A stretch of DNA of 64,000 nucleotides from Roseovarius sp. ZX-A-9. GTDB lineage: Bacteria > Pseudomonadota > Alphaproteobacteria > Rhodobacterales > Rhodobacteraceae. Positions 8,981-17,278 of the stretch are shown here, piece after piece. Within the stretch, counting starts at the first letter, position 1. Every line of letters starts with the position of its first letter. Where the stretch lies: contig NZ_JAPWHW010000001.1 in assembly GCF_028369135.1 (NCBI RefSeq), forward strand, positions 1 through 64,000, read 5' to 3'. The notes under the pieces are model-generated. The model saw nothing but the letters and a program-made list of their open reading frames with translations. It was not told where the DNA came from and did not search any database. The position numbers were made by a program, and so were the translations under genes.

Positions 8981-9439
8981 TCAATCGCAATCGCTGCTGT
9001 CCCCCATCAGATAGCGCGGCCCGGCCCCGTGCCGCCGCGCGCGGTCCCGCGGATTGTAGAGCGCGCATGTACGCAACGACAGGCAACCGCAGCCGATGCA
9101 CCCGTCCAGCCTGGCGCGCAGTTCCTGCATCTGCGCAATCCGCGCATCCAGCTCCGCGCCGAACCGGGCAGAGATGCGCGCCCAGTCACGCTTGTCCGGG
9201 GTGCGGTCGCCGGGCAGGCTTTCGAGCGCGGCGCGGATTTCGGCGATGGAAAACCCGAGGCCCTGGCTGACCATCACGAAGGACAACCACCGGATGTCCG
9301 AGCGCGCATAACGGCGCTGCCCCGTGTCGGTCCGGTCGGGCGCCACAAGGCCTTCGGTCTCGTAGTAGCGGATCGCCGATGCAGAAGAGACAGCGGAATT
9401 CCACGACCCCGATGGCAACCGATGTGCATTGCGCAGCAC
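8981..9439 (-). CDS. soxR: SoxR-like MerR-family regulator, probably frameshifted at the N-terminus
   Basis: MerR-family regulator of the SoxR type: it contains SAIRYYETEGLV (second DNA-binding helix region), a dimerisation coiled coil and the [2Fe-2S] ligand cluster CIGCGCLSLRTC, with four cysteines in C-x2-C-x-C-x5-C. SoxR senses redox-cycling compounds through this cluster. The first 20 residues in this frame do not resemble the MerR N-terminal helix. The expected IGxVA-like start is instead found in another frame (IGVVEF, from GTG 9461), 40 nt before the AIRYYE codons where 42 would be expected. So the gene is probably frameshifted, or the read contains an error. Coordinates cover the frame holding the sensor. 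Confidence 0.75.
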   Translation of the reverse strand: MLRNAHRLPSGSWNSAVSSASAIRYYETEGLVAPDRTDTGQRRYARSDIRWLSFVMVSQGLGFSIAEIRAALESLPGDRTPDKRDWARISARFGAELDARIAQMQELRARLDGCIGCGCLSLRTCALYNPRDRARRHGAGPRYLMGDSSDCD

Positions 9440-9461
9440 CGCAGGCTTTGGCGTATGACAC

Positions 9462-9490
9462 TTGACCGTTTGCGCACCTGAGCCTAAGTT
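9462..9490 (+). promoter_or_regulatory. Sigma-70-type promoter before the cysS leader
   Basis: TTGACC at 9462-9467 and TAAGTT at 9485-9490 are separated by exactly 17 bases, a good match to the housekeeping -35/-10 pattern. The predicted transcription start falls at about 9496-9498, directly on the ATG of the small cysteine-rich reading frame that follows. It overlaps the start of the divergent soxR-like gene. Confidence 0.6.
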
Positions 9491-9496
9491 CGCGTC

Positions 9497-9538
9497 ATGA
9501 CCAAGACATGCATCATTATCTGCTGCATTACCTGCTGA
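9497..9538 (+). CDS. Putative cysteine-rich leader peptide of cysS
   Basis: Thirteen-codon reading frame MTKTCIIICCITC ending in TGA, with four TGC cysteine codons in nine positions. It lies 84 bases before cysS, the gene for cysteinyl-tRNA synthetase, and directly after a good promoter. Short leader peptides rich in the cognate amino acid are the hallmark of ribosome-mediated attenuation. No Shine-Dalgarno sequence precedes the ATG, and the predicted transcription start coincides with it, so translation may be leaderless. Downstream, GGCGGGC at 9548-9554 can pair with GCCCGCC at 9591-9597, and TCTCG 9543-9547 with CGAGA 9574-9578, two overlapping alternatives. The regulatory role is inference; chance cannot be excluded from one sequence. 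Confidence 0.55.
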   Translation: MTKTCIIICCITC

Positions 9539-9622
9539 GACATCTCGGGCGGGCCGGTCTACTATTTCAAATTCGAGAGTTAGTTGCTAAGCCCGCCGCA
9601 ACCCTGCGCGCGAGGACGCTTC

Positions 9623-11071
9623 ATGACCACGATCAAGCTGCACAACACCAAGACCCGCCGCAAGGAGGTGTTCACCCCACTCGATAAGACCAATGTGCGG
9701 ATGTATGTTTGCGGCCCCACCGTCTATGACCGCGCGCATCTGGGCAACGCCCGCCCGGTGGTGGTGTTCGACGTGCTCTACCGGCTGCTGCGGCATGTCT
9801 ACGGAGCGGATCATGTCACCTATGTGCGCAATTTCACCGACGTGGATGACAAGATCAACGCCCGCGCCGCCCAGAGCGGGCGCGCCATCGGCGAGATCAC
9901 CGAAGAGACAATCCAGTGGTTTCTGGAGGACATGGGCGCGCTGGGGGCGCTGCAGCCCAACGCCATGCCGCGCGCGACCCAGTTCATCCCGCAGATGGTG
10001 GCGATGATCGAGGATCTGATCGCCAAGGGCCACGCCTATGAGGCCGAGGGGCATGTCCTCTTTGCCGTTGAAAGCTACAGCAAATACGGCGCGCTCTCGG
10101 GCCGCACGGTCGATGACATGATCGCCGGTGCGCGTGTCGAGGTGGCCCCCTACAAACGTAATCCGATGGATTTCGTTTTGTGGAAACCGTCAACACCGGA
10201 CCTGCCGGGATGGGACAGCCCCTGGGGGCGTGGCCGGCCCGGCTGGCATATCGAATGTTCGGCGATGGCTTATGAATTGCTGGGCGAGAGTTTCGATATT
10301 CACGGCGGCGGCAATGACCTGATGTTCCCACACCACGAGAACGAGATCGCGCAGAGTTGCTGCGCCCATCCCGAGGGCGGGTTCGCGCAGGTCTGGATGC
10401 ATAACGAGATGTTGCAGGTCGAGGGCAAGAAGATGTCCAAGAGCCTTGGCAACTTCTTTACCGTGCGGGATTTGCTGGATCAGGGCGTACCGGGCGAAGT
10501 GATCCGGTTCGTGTTTCTCAGCACGCATTATCGCAAGCCGATGGACTGGACGGCTGAGAAGGCGGAGCAAGCTAAACGTGAATTGCTCAAGTGGCGGAAA
10601 CTTTCGGAAATGGTGGCTCCTTCTGAGCCTGATCCGAGCCTGTTACAAAATCTCGCGGAAGATCTTAACACGCCCGCTGCGCTGACTAATCTTCGCGGTA
10701 TGGCAAGAGATATTTCTGACTTTGGAAAATCGCCTAGTTTATATGACAACATAGACATGGACGAGCTGAAGTCACGGTTTGTGGCCTCTGCAAATTTGCT
10801 GGGCCTACTAACTCCAAAACTTGGTTCTTGGACTACGAACATTCCCTTTTTTGACTTTACCCATCTCACGCACTTACTTTTCAATTTGCGTGCTGAAGCT
10901 ACTGCAAAGATGCAAAAGCCAGGGGCTGACCCGAAGGAATGCTTCAAGCAATTAGATCGCCTCAAGGCAGCGATTACTGATGCCGGAGCAGAAGTCCAAA
11001 TGAGTAAGCAAGGCATTGAGATAATCCAAGGGCCCAACTTCGACCCCTCCAAACTGGACGCCCTGAAATGA
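9623..11071 (+). CDS. cysS: Cysteinyl-tRNA synthetase
   Basis: Class I aminoacyl-tRNA synthetase that charges tRNA-Cys in the cytoplasm. The 482-residue protein starts [17 protein letters not shown] at ATG 9623, which has a GAGG site; the frame extends 13 codons upstream without one. It shows the [15 protein letters not shown] block (zinc-ligand Cys and the HIGH-type signature), WHIECSAM, the [15 protein letters not shown] zinc/active-site region and KKMSKSLGN near residue 268. Residues up to about 318 are encoded by 63-72% GC DNA; the remainder drops to about 43% GC (104 of 240 bases over 10681-10920) with clearly different codon use, so the C-terminal anticodon-binding region looks recombined in from another source. 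The frame is intact and the product plausible. Confidence 0.97.
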   Translation: MTTIKLHNTKTRRKEVFTPLDKTNVRMYVCGPTVYDRAHLGNARPVVVFDVLYRLLRHVYGADHVTYVRNFTDVDDKINARAAQSGRAIGEITEETIQWFLEDMGALGALQPNAMPRATQFIPQMVAMIEDLIAKGHAYEAEGHVLFAVESYSKYGALSGRTVDDMIAGARVEVAPYKRNPMDFVLWKPSTPDLPGWDSPWGRGRPGWHIECSAMAYELLGESFDIHGGGNDLMFPHHENEIAQSCCAHPEGGFAQVWMHNEMLQVEGKKMSKSLGNFFTVRDLLDQGVPGEVIRFVFLSTHYRKPMDWTAEKAEQAKRELLKWRKLSEMVAPSEPDPSLLQNLAEDLNTPAALTNLRGMARDISDFGKSPSLYDNIDMDELKSRFVASANLLGLLTPKLGSWTTNIPFFDFTHLTHLLFNLRAEATAKMQKPGADPKECFKQLDRLKAAITDAGAEVQMSKQGIEIIQGPNFDPSKLDALK

Positions 11072-11111
11072 GCGCCGCACTCCAACGCAAGGCCAGCCCC
11101 CGGCCGCTTGT

Positions 11112-11169
11112 GGGGGTGAAGCCCCCGCCCGGGGGGGCGGCCGGGGACTGGCAGTGCCGCAAGCGGCAC
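11112..11169. repeat. GC-rich hairpins between cysS and cimA
   Basis: Two strong hairpins in the 127-bp gap: GGGGG 11112-11116 pairs with CCCCC 11122-11126 across TGAAG, and GTGCCG 11154-11159 pairs with CGGCAC 11164-11169 across a CAAG tetraloop. Between them lies an extremely GC-rich run. No T-tract follows. They sit directly after the low-GC 3' end of cysS and may mark a recombination joint or a Rho-type terminator. Confidence 0.4.
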
Positions 11170-11198
11170 GGCCGTTGTGACTCGACGAAGGCAAAGCC

Positions 11199-12842
11199 AT
11201 GAGCCGCACCCGCCTTTACCTCTACGACACCACGCTGCGCGACGGGCAGCAGACGCAGGGCGTGCAGTTCTCAACGCCCGAGAAGATCCGCATCGCCGAA
11301 GCACTCGACCAGCTCGGGATCGACTATATCGAAGGCGGCTGGCCGGGCGCGAACCCGACCGACAGCGCATTCTTCGATGACGCCCCCAAAACACGCGCCA
11401 CCATGACCGCATTCGGCATGACCAAGCGCGCGGGCCGATCAGCGGAAAACGACGATGTGCTGGCTGCGGTGATCAACGCGGGCACGCCAGCCATCTGCAT
11501 TGTCGGCAAAACCCATGACTTCCACGTGACCACCGCACTGGGGATCACGCTGGACGATAACATCGAGAATATCGCGCGCTCCATCGCCTATATCGTGGCG
11601 CAAGGCCGCGAGGCATTGTTCGACGCCGAACATTTCTTTGACGGCTACCGCGCCAATCCCGCTTATGCGCTGAAGGCCGTGCGGGCCGCCTATGACGCCG
11701 GTGCGCGCTGGGTCGTGCTGTGTGATACCAATGGCGGGACGCTGCCGCAGGAGATCGGGCAGATCACGGCGCAGGTGATCGCGGCGGGCATTCCCGGCGA
11801 CCATCTGGGCATCCACACCCATGACGACACCGAAAATGCCGTTGCCGGATCGCTGGCGGCCATCGATGCGGGCGCGCGGCAGGTGCAGGGCACGCTCAAT
11901 GGGCTGGGCGAGCGCTGCGGCAATGCCAACCTGACGACGCTGATCCCGACGTTGCTGCTGAAAGAACCCTACGCCAGCGCCTACCAGACCGGTATCACGC
12001 CGGACGCGCTGCGGGGGCTCACGCAGGTCAGCCGCCAGCTGGACGATATCCTGAACCGGGTGCCGAACCGGCAGGCCGCTTATGTCGGCGCATCGGCCTT
12101 TGCCCACAAGGCCGGGCTGCATGCCAGTGCGATCCTCAAGGATCCGACGACCTATGAACATATCGACCCGGCGCTGGTGGGCAATGCGCGGATCATCCCG
12201 ATGTCCAATCAGGCGGGCCAGTCGAACCTGCGCCGCCGGCTGGCCGAGGCGGGGCTGGACGTGGCGGATGACAACCCGGCGCTGGCGCGCATCCTGGACG
12301 AGATCAAGGCGCGCGAGGATCGCGGCTACACATATGACAGCGCGCAGGCGTCGTTCGAGCTGCTGGCGCGCGCCGAACTGGGCCTCATGCCCGATTTCTT
12401 CGAGGTCAAGCGCTACAAGGTCACGGTGGAGCGGCGCAAGAACAAGCACAACCAAATGGTCTCGCTGTCCGAGGCCGTTGTGGTCGTGAAGGTCGATGGT
12501 GTGAAAAAGCTGTCGGTCAGCGAATCGATGGATGGTGCGGGCAGCGACCGTGGCCCGGTGAACGCGCTGGCCAAGGCGCTGGCCAAGGATCTGGGCCGTT
12601 ACCAAGCTGCGGTCGAAGACATGCATCTGGTGGATTTCAAGGTGCGCATCACCCAGGGCGGCACCGAGGCCGTGACCCGCGTCATCATCGACAGCGAAGA
12701 TGGGCAGGGCCGCCGCTGGTCCACGGTGGGTGTCAGCCCGAACATCGTCGATGCCTCTTTCGAGGCGTTGCTCGACGCGATCTACTGGAAGCTCATCCGC
12801 GAAAACGAAGTCGCGACGGGCGCGACGGCCCGGCCTGCCTGA
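11199..12842 (+). CDS. cimA: Citramalate synthase
   Basis: 547-residue member of the 2-isopropylmalate/homocitrate synthase family. The overall length and the RLYLYDTTLRDGQQTQGV start are those of CimA, which condenses acetyl-CoA and pyruvate to (R)-citramalate, the entry to threonine-independent isoleucine synthesis. Catalytic and metal features: DTTLRDG near residue 9, the HTHDDTENAVAGSLAAIDAG metal-binding His pair and the GLGERCGNANL motif. The C-terminal part is a LeuA-type allosteric domain. The stop overlaps the start of the next gene by one base (TGATG), indicating translational coupling. Confidence 0.93.
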   Translation: MSRTRLYLYDTTLRDGQQTQGVQFSTPEKIRIAEALDQLGIDYIEGGWPGANPTDSAFFDDAPKTRATMTAFGMTKRAGRSAENDDVLAAVINAGTPAICIVGKTHDFHVTTALGITLDDNIENIARSIAYIVAQGREALFDAEHFFDGYRANPAYALKAVRAAYDAGARWVVLCDTNGGTLPQEIGQITAQVIAAGIPGDHLGIHTHDDTENAVAGSLAAIDAGARQVQGTLNGLGERCGNANLTTLIPTLLLKEPYASAYQTGITPDALRGLTQVSRQLDDILNRVPNRQAAYVGASAFAHKAGLHASAILKDPTTYEHIDPALVGNARIIPMSNQAGQSNLRRRLAEAGLDVADDNPALARILDEIKAREDRGYTYDSAQASFELLARAELGLMPDFFEVKRYKVTVERRKNKHNQMVSLSEAVVVVKVDGVKKLSVSESMDGAGSDRGPVNALAKALAKDLGRYQAAVEDMHLVDFKVRITQGGTEAVTRVIIDSEDGQGRRWSTVGVSPNIVDASFEALLDAIYWKLIRENEVATGATARPA

Positions 12843-13627
12843 TGGCCAGTGTTCGGTTTGACGACGATCTGATCGCGTGCGCCGATACCCTTCGGCGCGG
12901 CGATCCGGAGCGGTTCCGGGCGGCGATGGCGGCCCCTGTGGCCGCGCGCCCCGCGCTGTTTGCGATCTATGCCTTCAATGTCGAGGTGGCCCGCGCGCCG
13001 TGGCTGACAGAAGAGCCGATGATCGCCGAGATGCGCCTGCAATGGTGGCGCGACGCGCTGGAAGAGATCAGATCGGGCGGCACGGTACGGCGGCACGAGG
13101 TGGTCACACCGCTCGCCCGCGTTCTGGATGCCGAGGGGGCGGCGCTGCTGGATACGCTGATCGCCGCGCGGCGCTGGGATATCTACAAGGACGCTTTCGA
13201 GGACGCAGCGCATTTCGACCGCTACCTGACCGAGACGTCCGGCCACCTGATGCTGGCGGCAGCCCGCGCCCTTGGCCCGGTCGAGGCGGCACCGGTGCTG
13301 GATGCGGGCTATGCCGCAGGGTTGGCCAATTTCCTGCGCGCCATCCCGGCGCTGGAGGCGGCAAAGCGCGTGCCGCTGGTTGACGGGCGCACGACAGCGG
13401 TGGCCGATCTGGCGCGGGGCGGTCTGGCCCGTCTGAAACAGGCACGCGCGGCGCGCAGCAGCGTCAGCCGGGCAGCGTCCCCCGCATTGCTGGCGGCGTG
13501 GCAGGCCGGTACCGTCCTGCGCCGTGCCGCAGAAACGCCCGAACGGGTGGCGCAGGGCGCATTGACCCCGGCGCCGTTTCGGGATCGGCTGGCGCTCATG
13601 GCGCGGGGCCTCAGCGGGAAATGGTAA
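12842..13627 (+). CDS. Squalene/phytoene synthase family protein (NDUFAF6-like)
   Basis: 261-residue protein of the trans-isoprenyl diphosphate synthase (squalene/phytoene synthase) fold. Segments seen include ALFAIYAFNVEVARAPWLTEEP and MIAEMRLQWWRDALEEI in place of the first aspartate-rich region, and GYAAGLANFLRAIPALE near the second. The DxxxD metal motifs of true synthases are poorly conserved, which fits the alphaproteobacterial relatives of mitochondrial complex I assembly factor NDUFAF6 better than a carotenoid enzyme. No other carotenoid gene lies nearby. Translation is probably coupled to cimA by the TGATG overlap. The role is inferred from family only. Confidence 0.8.
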   Translation: MASVRFDDDLIACADTLRRGDPERFRAAMAAPVAARPALFAIYAFNVEVARAPWLTEEPMIAEMRLQWWRDALEEIRSGGTVRRHEVVTPLARVLDAEGAALLDTLIAARRWDIYKDAFEDAAHFDRYLTETSGHLMLAAARALGPVEAAPVLDAGYAAGLANFLRAIPALEAAKRVPLVDGRTTAVADLARGGLARLKQARAARSSVSRAASPALLAAWQAGTVLRRAAETPERVAQGALTPAPFRDRLALMARGLSGKW

Positions 13628-13831
13628 CGTGCTCCTTGCCTTTGGCACCGTGAATTCGGGATGTTTTTCCAATCCCCCCCGGTCATTCGGAACAGCGTCG
13701 CGCCCTCGCGGCCTCTGCCCTGACAGTGCCCCTGTCGCGATGCGCCCGTGCGAACGCCGATGTCGCTGGCGGGGTGGTAACCGGTCGCGTACAGCCTTTT
13801 CGCGCGGCCAAAATATCGCCATATAGAAACG

Positions 13832-14683
13832 ATGACCGACTCGATCCCCTTTCCCCGTGGCCAATGGCCTGAACTGGAACCCGGCTGGGTGTGGCTATGC
13901 GGTGCCGGTCCCGGCGATCCGGGCCTGCTCACCCTGCACGCGCTCAACGCGCTGCGACAGGCGGATGTGGTGATCTATGATGCACTGGTCCAGAAGACGA
14001 TCCTGGATTGGGCACCGCAGGCCGAACACATCTATGCTGGCAAGCGCGGCGGCAAGCCGTCAGCGGTGCAGCGCGATATCTCGCTCCGGCTTGTCGATCT
14101 CAGCCGCGCTGGCAAACGCGTGCTGCGCCTCAAGGGCGGTGATCCTTTCGTCTTTGGCCGGGGCGGTGAAGAGGCGCAAACCTTGGTGCAACACGGCGTG
14201 CCGGTGCGGATCATCCCCGGCATCAGCGCGGGCATCGGCGGGCTGGCCTATGCGGGCATTCCCGTCACCCATCGCGACGTGAACCAATCCGTGACCTTCG
14301 TGACCGGCCATGATCAGTCGGGCAACACGCCCTCTTCGCTGAACTGGAAGGCGATCGCAGATGGTAGCCAGGTGTTGGTGATCTACATGGGCATGAAGCA
14401 TGTCGACCAGATCAGCCGCGCCTTGCTGGATGCGGGCCGCCCCGGGGACGAGCCTTGCGCCGTTGTCTGCTCGGCCACCACCGACCAGCAGCAGGTGCTG
14501 GAAACCACATTGGCGCGCATGCCTGCCGACATCGCCGCCAGCGGGCTGGAGCCGCCCGCGATCCTGTGCGTCGGGCGCTCTGTCTTGATGCGACAGGTGC
14601 TGGACTGGCAGGGCATGATGGCGGGAGATCCGCCGCGCAACACCGACCCGCTGGGCCGGGGGCACCCCGCCGAGGCGTCTTGA
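13832..14683 (+). CDS. cobA: Uroporphyrinogen-III C-methyltransferase
   Basis: 283-residue SAM-dependent methyltransferase that converts uroporphyrinogen III to precorrin-2, the branch point to cobalamin and siroheme. The CobA/SUMT signature is present: VWLCGAGPGDPGLLTLHALNAL at the N-terminus, VIYDALV, GKRGGKPSAVQRDI, RLKGGDPFVFGRGGEEA and GIPVTHRD. There is no CysG dehydrogenase/ferrochelatase extension. Its last four bases overlap the TTG start of cobB, so the pair is an operon. I looked for a cobalamin riboswitch in the 204 bases upstream and found none. Confidence 0.96.
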   Translation: MTDSIPFPRGQWPELEPGWVWLCGAGPGDPGLLTLHALNALRQADVVIYDALVQKTILDWAPQAEHIYAGKRGGKPSAVQRDISLRLVDLSRAGKRVLRLKGGDPFVFGRGGEEAQTLVQHGVPVRIIPGISAGIGGLAYAGIPVTHRDVNQSVTFVTGHDQSGNTPSSLNWKAIADGSQVLVIYMGMKHVDQISRALLDAGRPGDEPCAVVCSATTDQQQVLETTLARMPADIAASGLEPPAILCVGRSVLMRQVLDWQGMMAGDPPRNTDPLGRGHPAEAS

Positions 14684-15945
14684 GCGGGCTCATCATCGCC
14701 GCGCCCGCATCGGGCGCGGGCAAGACAACCGTGACATTGGGATTGCTGCGCCTGTTGCGGCGTCAGGGCATGGCCGTGCGCAGCGCCAAGTCCGGCCCGG
14801 ACTATATCGACCCGGCATTTCACGCCGCCGCAAGTGGCCAGCCTTGCCTGAACCTTGACGCATGGGCGATGACGCCGGCGCGTATCCGCGCCCTTGTGGC
14901 AGGCGATGGGACATTGCTGATCGAAGGCGCGATGGGTCTGTTTGACGGGGCGCCGCCCGACGGGCGCGGCGCGGTGGCCGATCTGGCGCGCATCCTGCGT
15001 CTGCCGGTGGTGCTGGTGGTGGATGCAGGCCGCATGGCCGGTTCGGTGGCCCCACTAGTTGCGGGCTTTGCCGGGTTTGCCGCTGACGTACGCGTGGCGG
15101 CCGTGATCCTCAACAATGTCGGCTCCGACCGGCACGAAGCAATGCTGCGCCGCGCGCTGGCGCCTCTGGGCCTGCCAGTGCTGGCGGCGCTGCACCGCAA
15201 TCCGGCACTGGTGCAGCCCTCGCGCCATCTTGGGCTGGTGCAGGCAGGCGAACATCCCGCGCTGGAGACGTTTCTGGAAGCCGCCGCCGACGCGCTGGAG
15301 ACCTCACTGGACGTGGAAGCGTTGATGGCCCTAGCCGCCCCCCTGCCCGCGCCCGGCACGGCGCGGCATATGCCCCCGCCCGGCCAGCGCATCGCGGTTG
15401 CCCGCGATCTGGCCTTTGCCTTTGCCTATCCGCATCTGTTGGCGGATTGGCACAGTGCGGGTGCGGAACTGCGGTTCTTCTCTCCGCTTGCCGATCAGCC
15501 CGTGCCCGAGGCCGATTTCATCTACCTGCCCGGCGGCTATCCCGAACTGCACGCGGGGCGGCTGGCGGCAAACCACACTTTCATGGACAGCCTGCGCCGT
15601 GCCGCCGACACGACCACGATCTACGCCGAATGCGGCGGTTACATGGTACTCGGGCAAGGTTTGACCGATGCGGATGGCACAGCCCATGCGATGGCCGGGC
15701 TGCTCGGGCTGGAGACATCCTTTGCCCGGCGCAAGCTGCATCTGGGCTACCGGCAGCTGACACCGCTCGGCGGCCCATTTGGCGCTGCCTTGACGGGTCA
15801 CGAGTTCCACTATGCAACGACAGTGACCGCACGCGGAGAGCCGCTCTTTGCCGCTCGCGACGCCGAAGGCAACGCGCTGCCCGATATGGGATTGCGCAAC
15901 GGGCATGTCAGCGGCTCTTTCGCACATGTGATCGACGCCGCCTGA
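14680..15945 (+). CDS. cobB: Cobyrinate a,c-diamide synthase
   Basis: Amidates carboxylates a and c of (hydrogeno)byrinic/cobyrinic acid using glutamine and ATP. I start at TTG 14680, whose TTGA overlaps the cobA stop and places the P-loop APASGAGKTT at residues 8-17, as in the family; upstream in-frame starts lie inside cobA and give an unrelated N-terminus. The 421-residue product has the dethiobiotin-synthetase-like ATPase domain (SAKSGPDYIDPAFH) and a C-terminal class I glutamine amidotransferase domain with its nucleophile Cys in YAECGGYMVLG and the terminal NGHVSGSFAH. Length is normal. Confidence 0.95.
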   Translation: MSGLIIAAPASGAGKTTVTLGLLRLLRRQGMAVRSAKSGPDYIDPAFHAAASGQPCLNLDAWAMTPARIRALVAGDGTLLIEGAMGLFDGAPPDGRGAVADLARILRLPVVLVVDAGRMAGSVAPLVAGFAGFAADVRVAAVILNNVGSDRHEAMLRRALAPLGLPVLAALHRNPALVQPSRHLGLVQAGEHPALETFLEAAADALETSLDVEALMALAAPLPAPGTARHMPPPGQRIAVARDLAFAFAYPHLLADWHSAGAELRFFSPLADQPVPEADFIYLPGGYPELHAGRLAANHTFMDSLRRAADTTTIYAECGGYMVLGQGLTDADGTAHAMAGLLGLETSFARRKLHLGYRQLTPLGGPFGAALTGHEFHYATTVTARGEPLFAARDAEGNALPDMGLRNGHVSGSFAHVIDAA

Positions 15946-15988
15946 ACAGGGCTTGCTAAGGTCGCCGCAGAGGGCTAGCACGCTCGCC

Positions 15989-17212
15989 ATGACTGAAACC
16001 AGCCTCGCCCAGCATGATGATACCCGTGCCCGCCGCAACGTGGCGGTGCTGGTGATGGCGCAGGCTTTCCTTGGCGCGCAGATGCCGATGATCTTCGTCG
16101 TCGCGGGGCTGGCCGGGCAATCGTTGGCGTCCAACGTCTGTTTTGCGACGCTGCCGATATCGCTGCTGGTCCTGGGATCGATGCTTTCGGCCACGCCGGT
16201 TTCGGCCTTGATGCAGAAATACGGCCGCCGCGCGGGGTTCTTCGTCGGCACGGCCGCGGGCGGCCTCGGTGCGCTTATCGGGGCATACGGTCTTTATGTC
16301 GCTTCGTTCCCGATCTTCCTTCTGGGCAGTTTCCTGTCCGGCGGCTACATGTCAGCGCAAGGGTTCTACCGCTTTGCCGCCGTCGACACCGCAAGCGATG
16401 CTTTCCGGCCCAAGGCGATTTCCTACGTGATGGCCGGCGGGCTGGTGAGCGCGGTGATCGGCCCGCAACTGGTCAAGCTGACAGCCGACGCGATGGTCGT
16501 GACCTTCCTCGGCACCTACCTTGCGGTGATCGCTCTCAACATCGTCGGTTCGACCCTGTTTTTCTTTATCGACATCCCCAAACCGGTGCCGCCCCACGCC
16601 GACAGTCCCAAGGGCCGCACCCGGCTGGAACTGCTCAAGACCCCGCGTATCGCGGTCGCAGTGATCTGCGCCATGGTGTCCTATTCGCTGATGAACCTGG
16701 TGATGACCTCGACCCCGCTGGCCGTGGTCGGCTGCGGTTACGGCGCCAATGTCGCGGCAGACGTGGTCACCGGCCATGTGCTGGCGATGTTCGCACCATC
16801 CTTCTTCACCGGGCATCTGATCGCCCGCTTCGGGGTGGAAAAAATCGTCGCGACGGGGCTGGTGATCCTCGGTGCAGCGGGCTTTGTGGCGCTGAGCGGT
16901 ATCGAGGTCGAGAATTTCTTTATCGCGCTTATCCTGCTCGGCCTTGGCTGGAATTTCGGCTTCATCGGCGCAACCTCGATGCTGGCGGGCGCACATGAGC
17001 CAAATGAACGCGGCCGCATGCAGGGGCTGAACGACCTGCTGGTGTTTGGCGGCGTCACGGTTGCGTCGCTGGCGTCGGGCGGGCTGATGAACTGTTCTGG
17101 CGGGGACGCGCAGACCGGTTGGACCGCCGTGAACCTCGCGATGATACCGCTTCTGGCGCTGGCGGGCGGGGCGCTGATCTGGCTCATGATGCGGCCCAAA
17201 GAGACCGCGTAA
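15989..17212 (+). CDS. MFS transporter
   Basis: 407-residue major facilitator superfamily permease with about twelve hydrophobic helices; inner membrane. ATG 15989 (MTETSLAQHDD) is chosen over an upstream TTG at 15953. The first helix begins NVAVLVMAQAFLGAQMPMIF, and an MFS-type cytoplasmic loop follows helix 2 (MQKYGRRAGFFVGTAAGGLGA, the DRxGRR-like motif A). A second-half loop reads FGVEKIVATGLVILGAAG. The substrate is unknown. It follows cobB by 43 bases on the same strand and could share its transcript, but there is no sequence evidence that it carries corrinoids. A strong hairpin closes the gene. Confidence 0.9.
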   Translation: MTETSLAQHDDTRARRNVAVLVMAQAFLGAQMPMIFVVAGLAGQSLASNVCFATLPISLLVLGSMLSATPVSALMQKYGRRAGFFVGTAAGGLGALIGAYGLYVASFPIFLLGSFLSGGYMSAQGFYRFAAVDTASDAFRPKAISYVMAGGLVSAVIGPQLVKLTADAMVVTFLGTYLAVIALNIVGSTLFFFIDIPKPVPPHADSPKGRTRLELLKTPRIAVAVICAMVSYSLMNLVMTSTPLAVVGCGYGANVAADVVTGHVLAMFAPSFFTGHLIARFGVEKIVATGLVILGAAGFVALSGIEVENFFIALILLGLGWNFGFIGATSMLAGAHEPNERGRMQGLNDLLVFGGVTVASLASGGLMNCSGGDAQTGWTAVNLAMIPLLALAGGALIWLMMRPKETA

Positions 17213-17238
17213 ACCAACGCGCGCCGCCGCCCGAAAGG

Positions 17239-17275
17239 GTTTCGCGAAAACCTGCGTATCAGGTTTTCGCGAAAC
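17239..17275. terminator. Perfect 16-bp inverted repeat, bidirectional terminator
   Basis: Bases 17239-17254 (GTTTCGCGAAAACCTG) are the exact reverse complement of 17260-17275, separated by a 5-nt loop CGTAT. Each arm also contains the self-palindromic TTTCGCGAAA. It sits between the convergent MFS gene and the esterase gene and is followed by an ATTTAT stretch, so it can terminate both transcripts. Confidence 0.75.
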
Positions 17276-17278
17276 GAT

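Noticed and set aside
13628..13831. Possible cobalamin riboswitch before cobA
   Set aside because: No B12-box-like core or the expected conserved helices could be found in these 204 bases.
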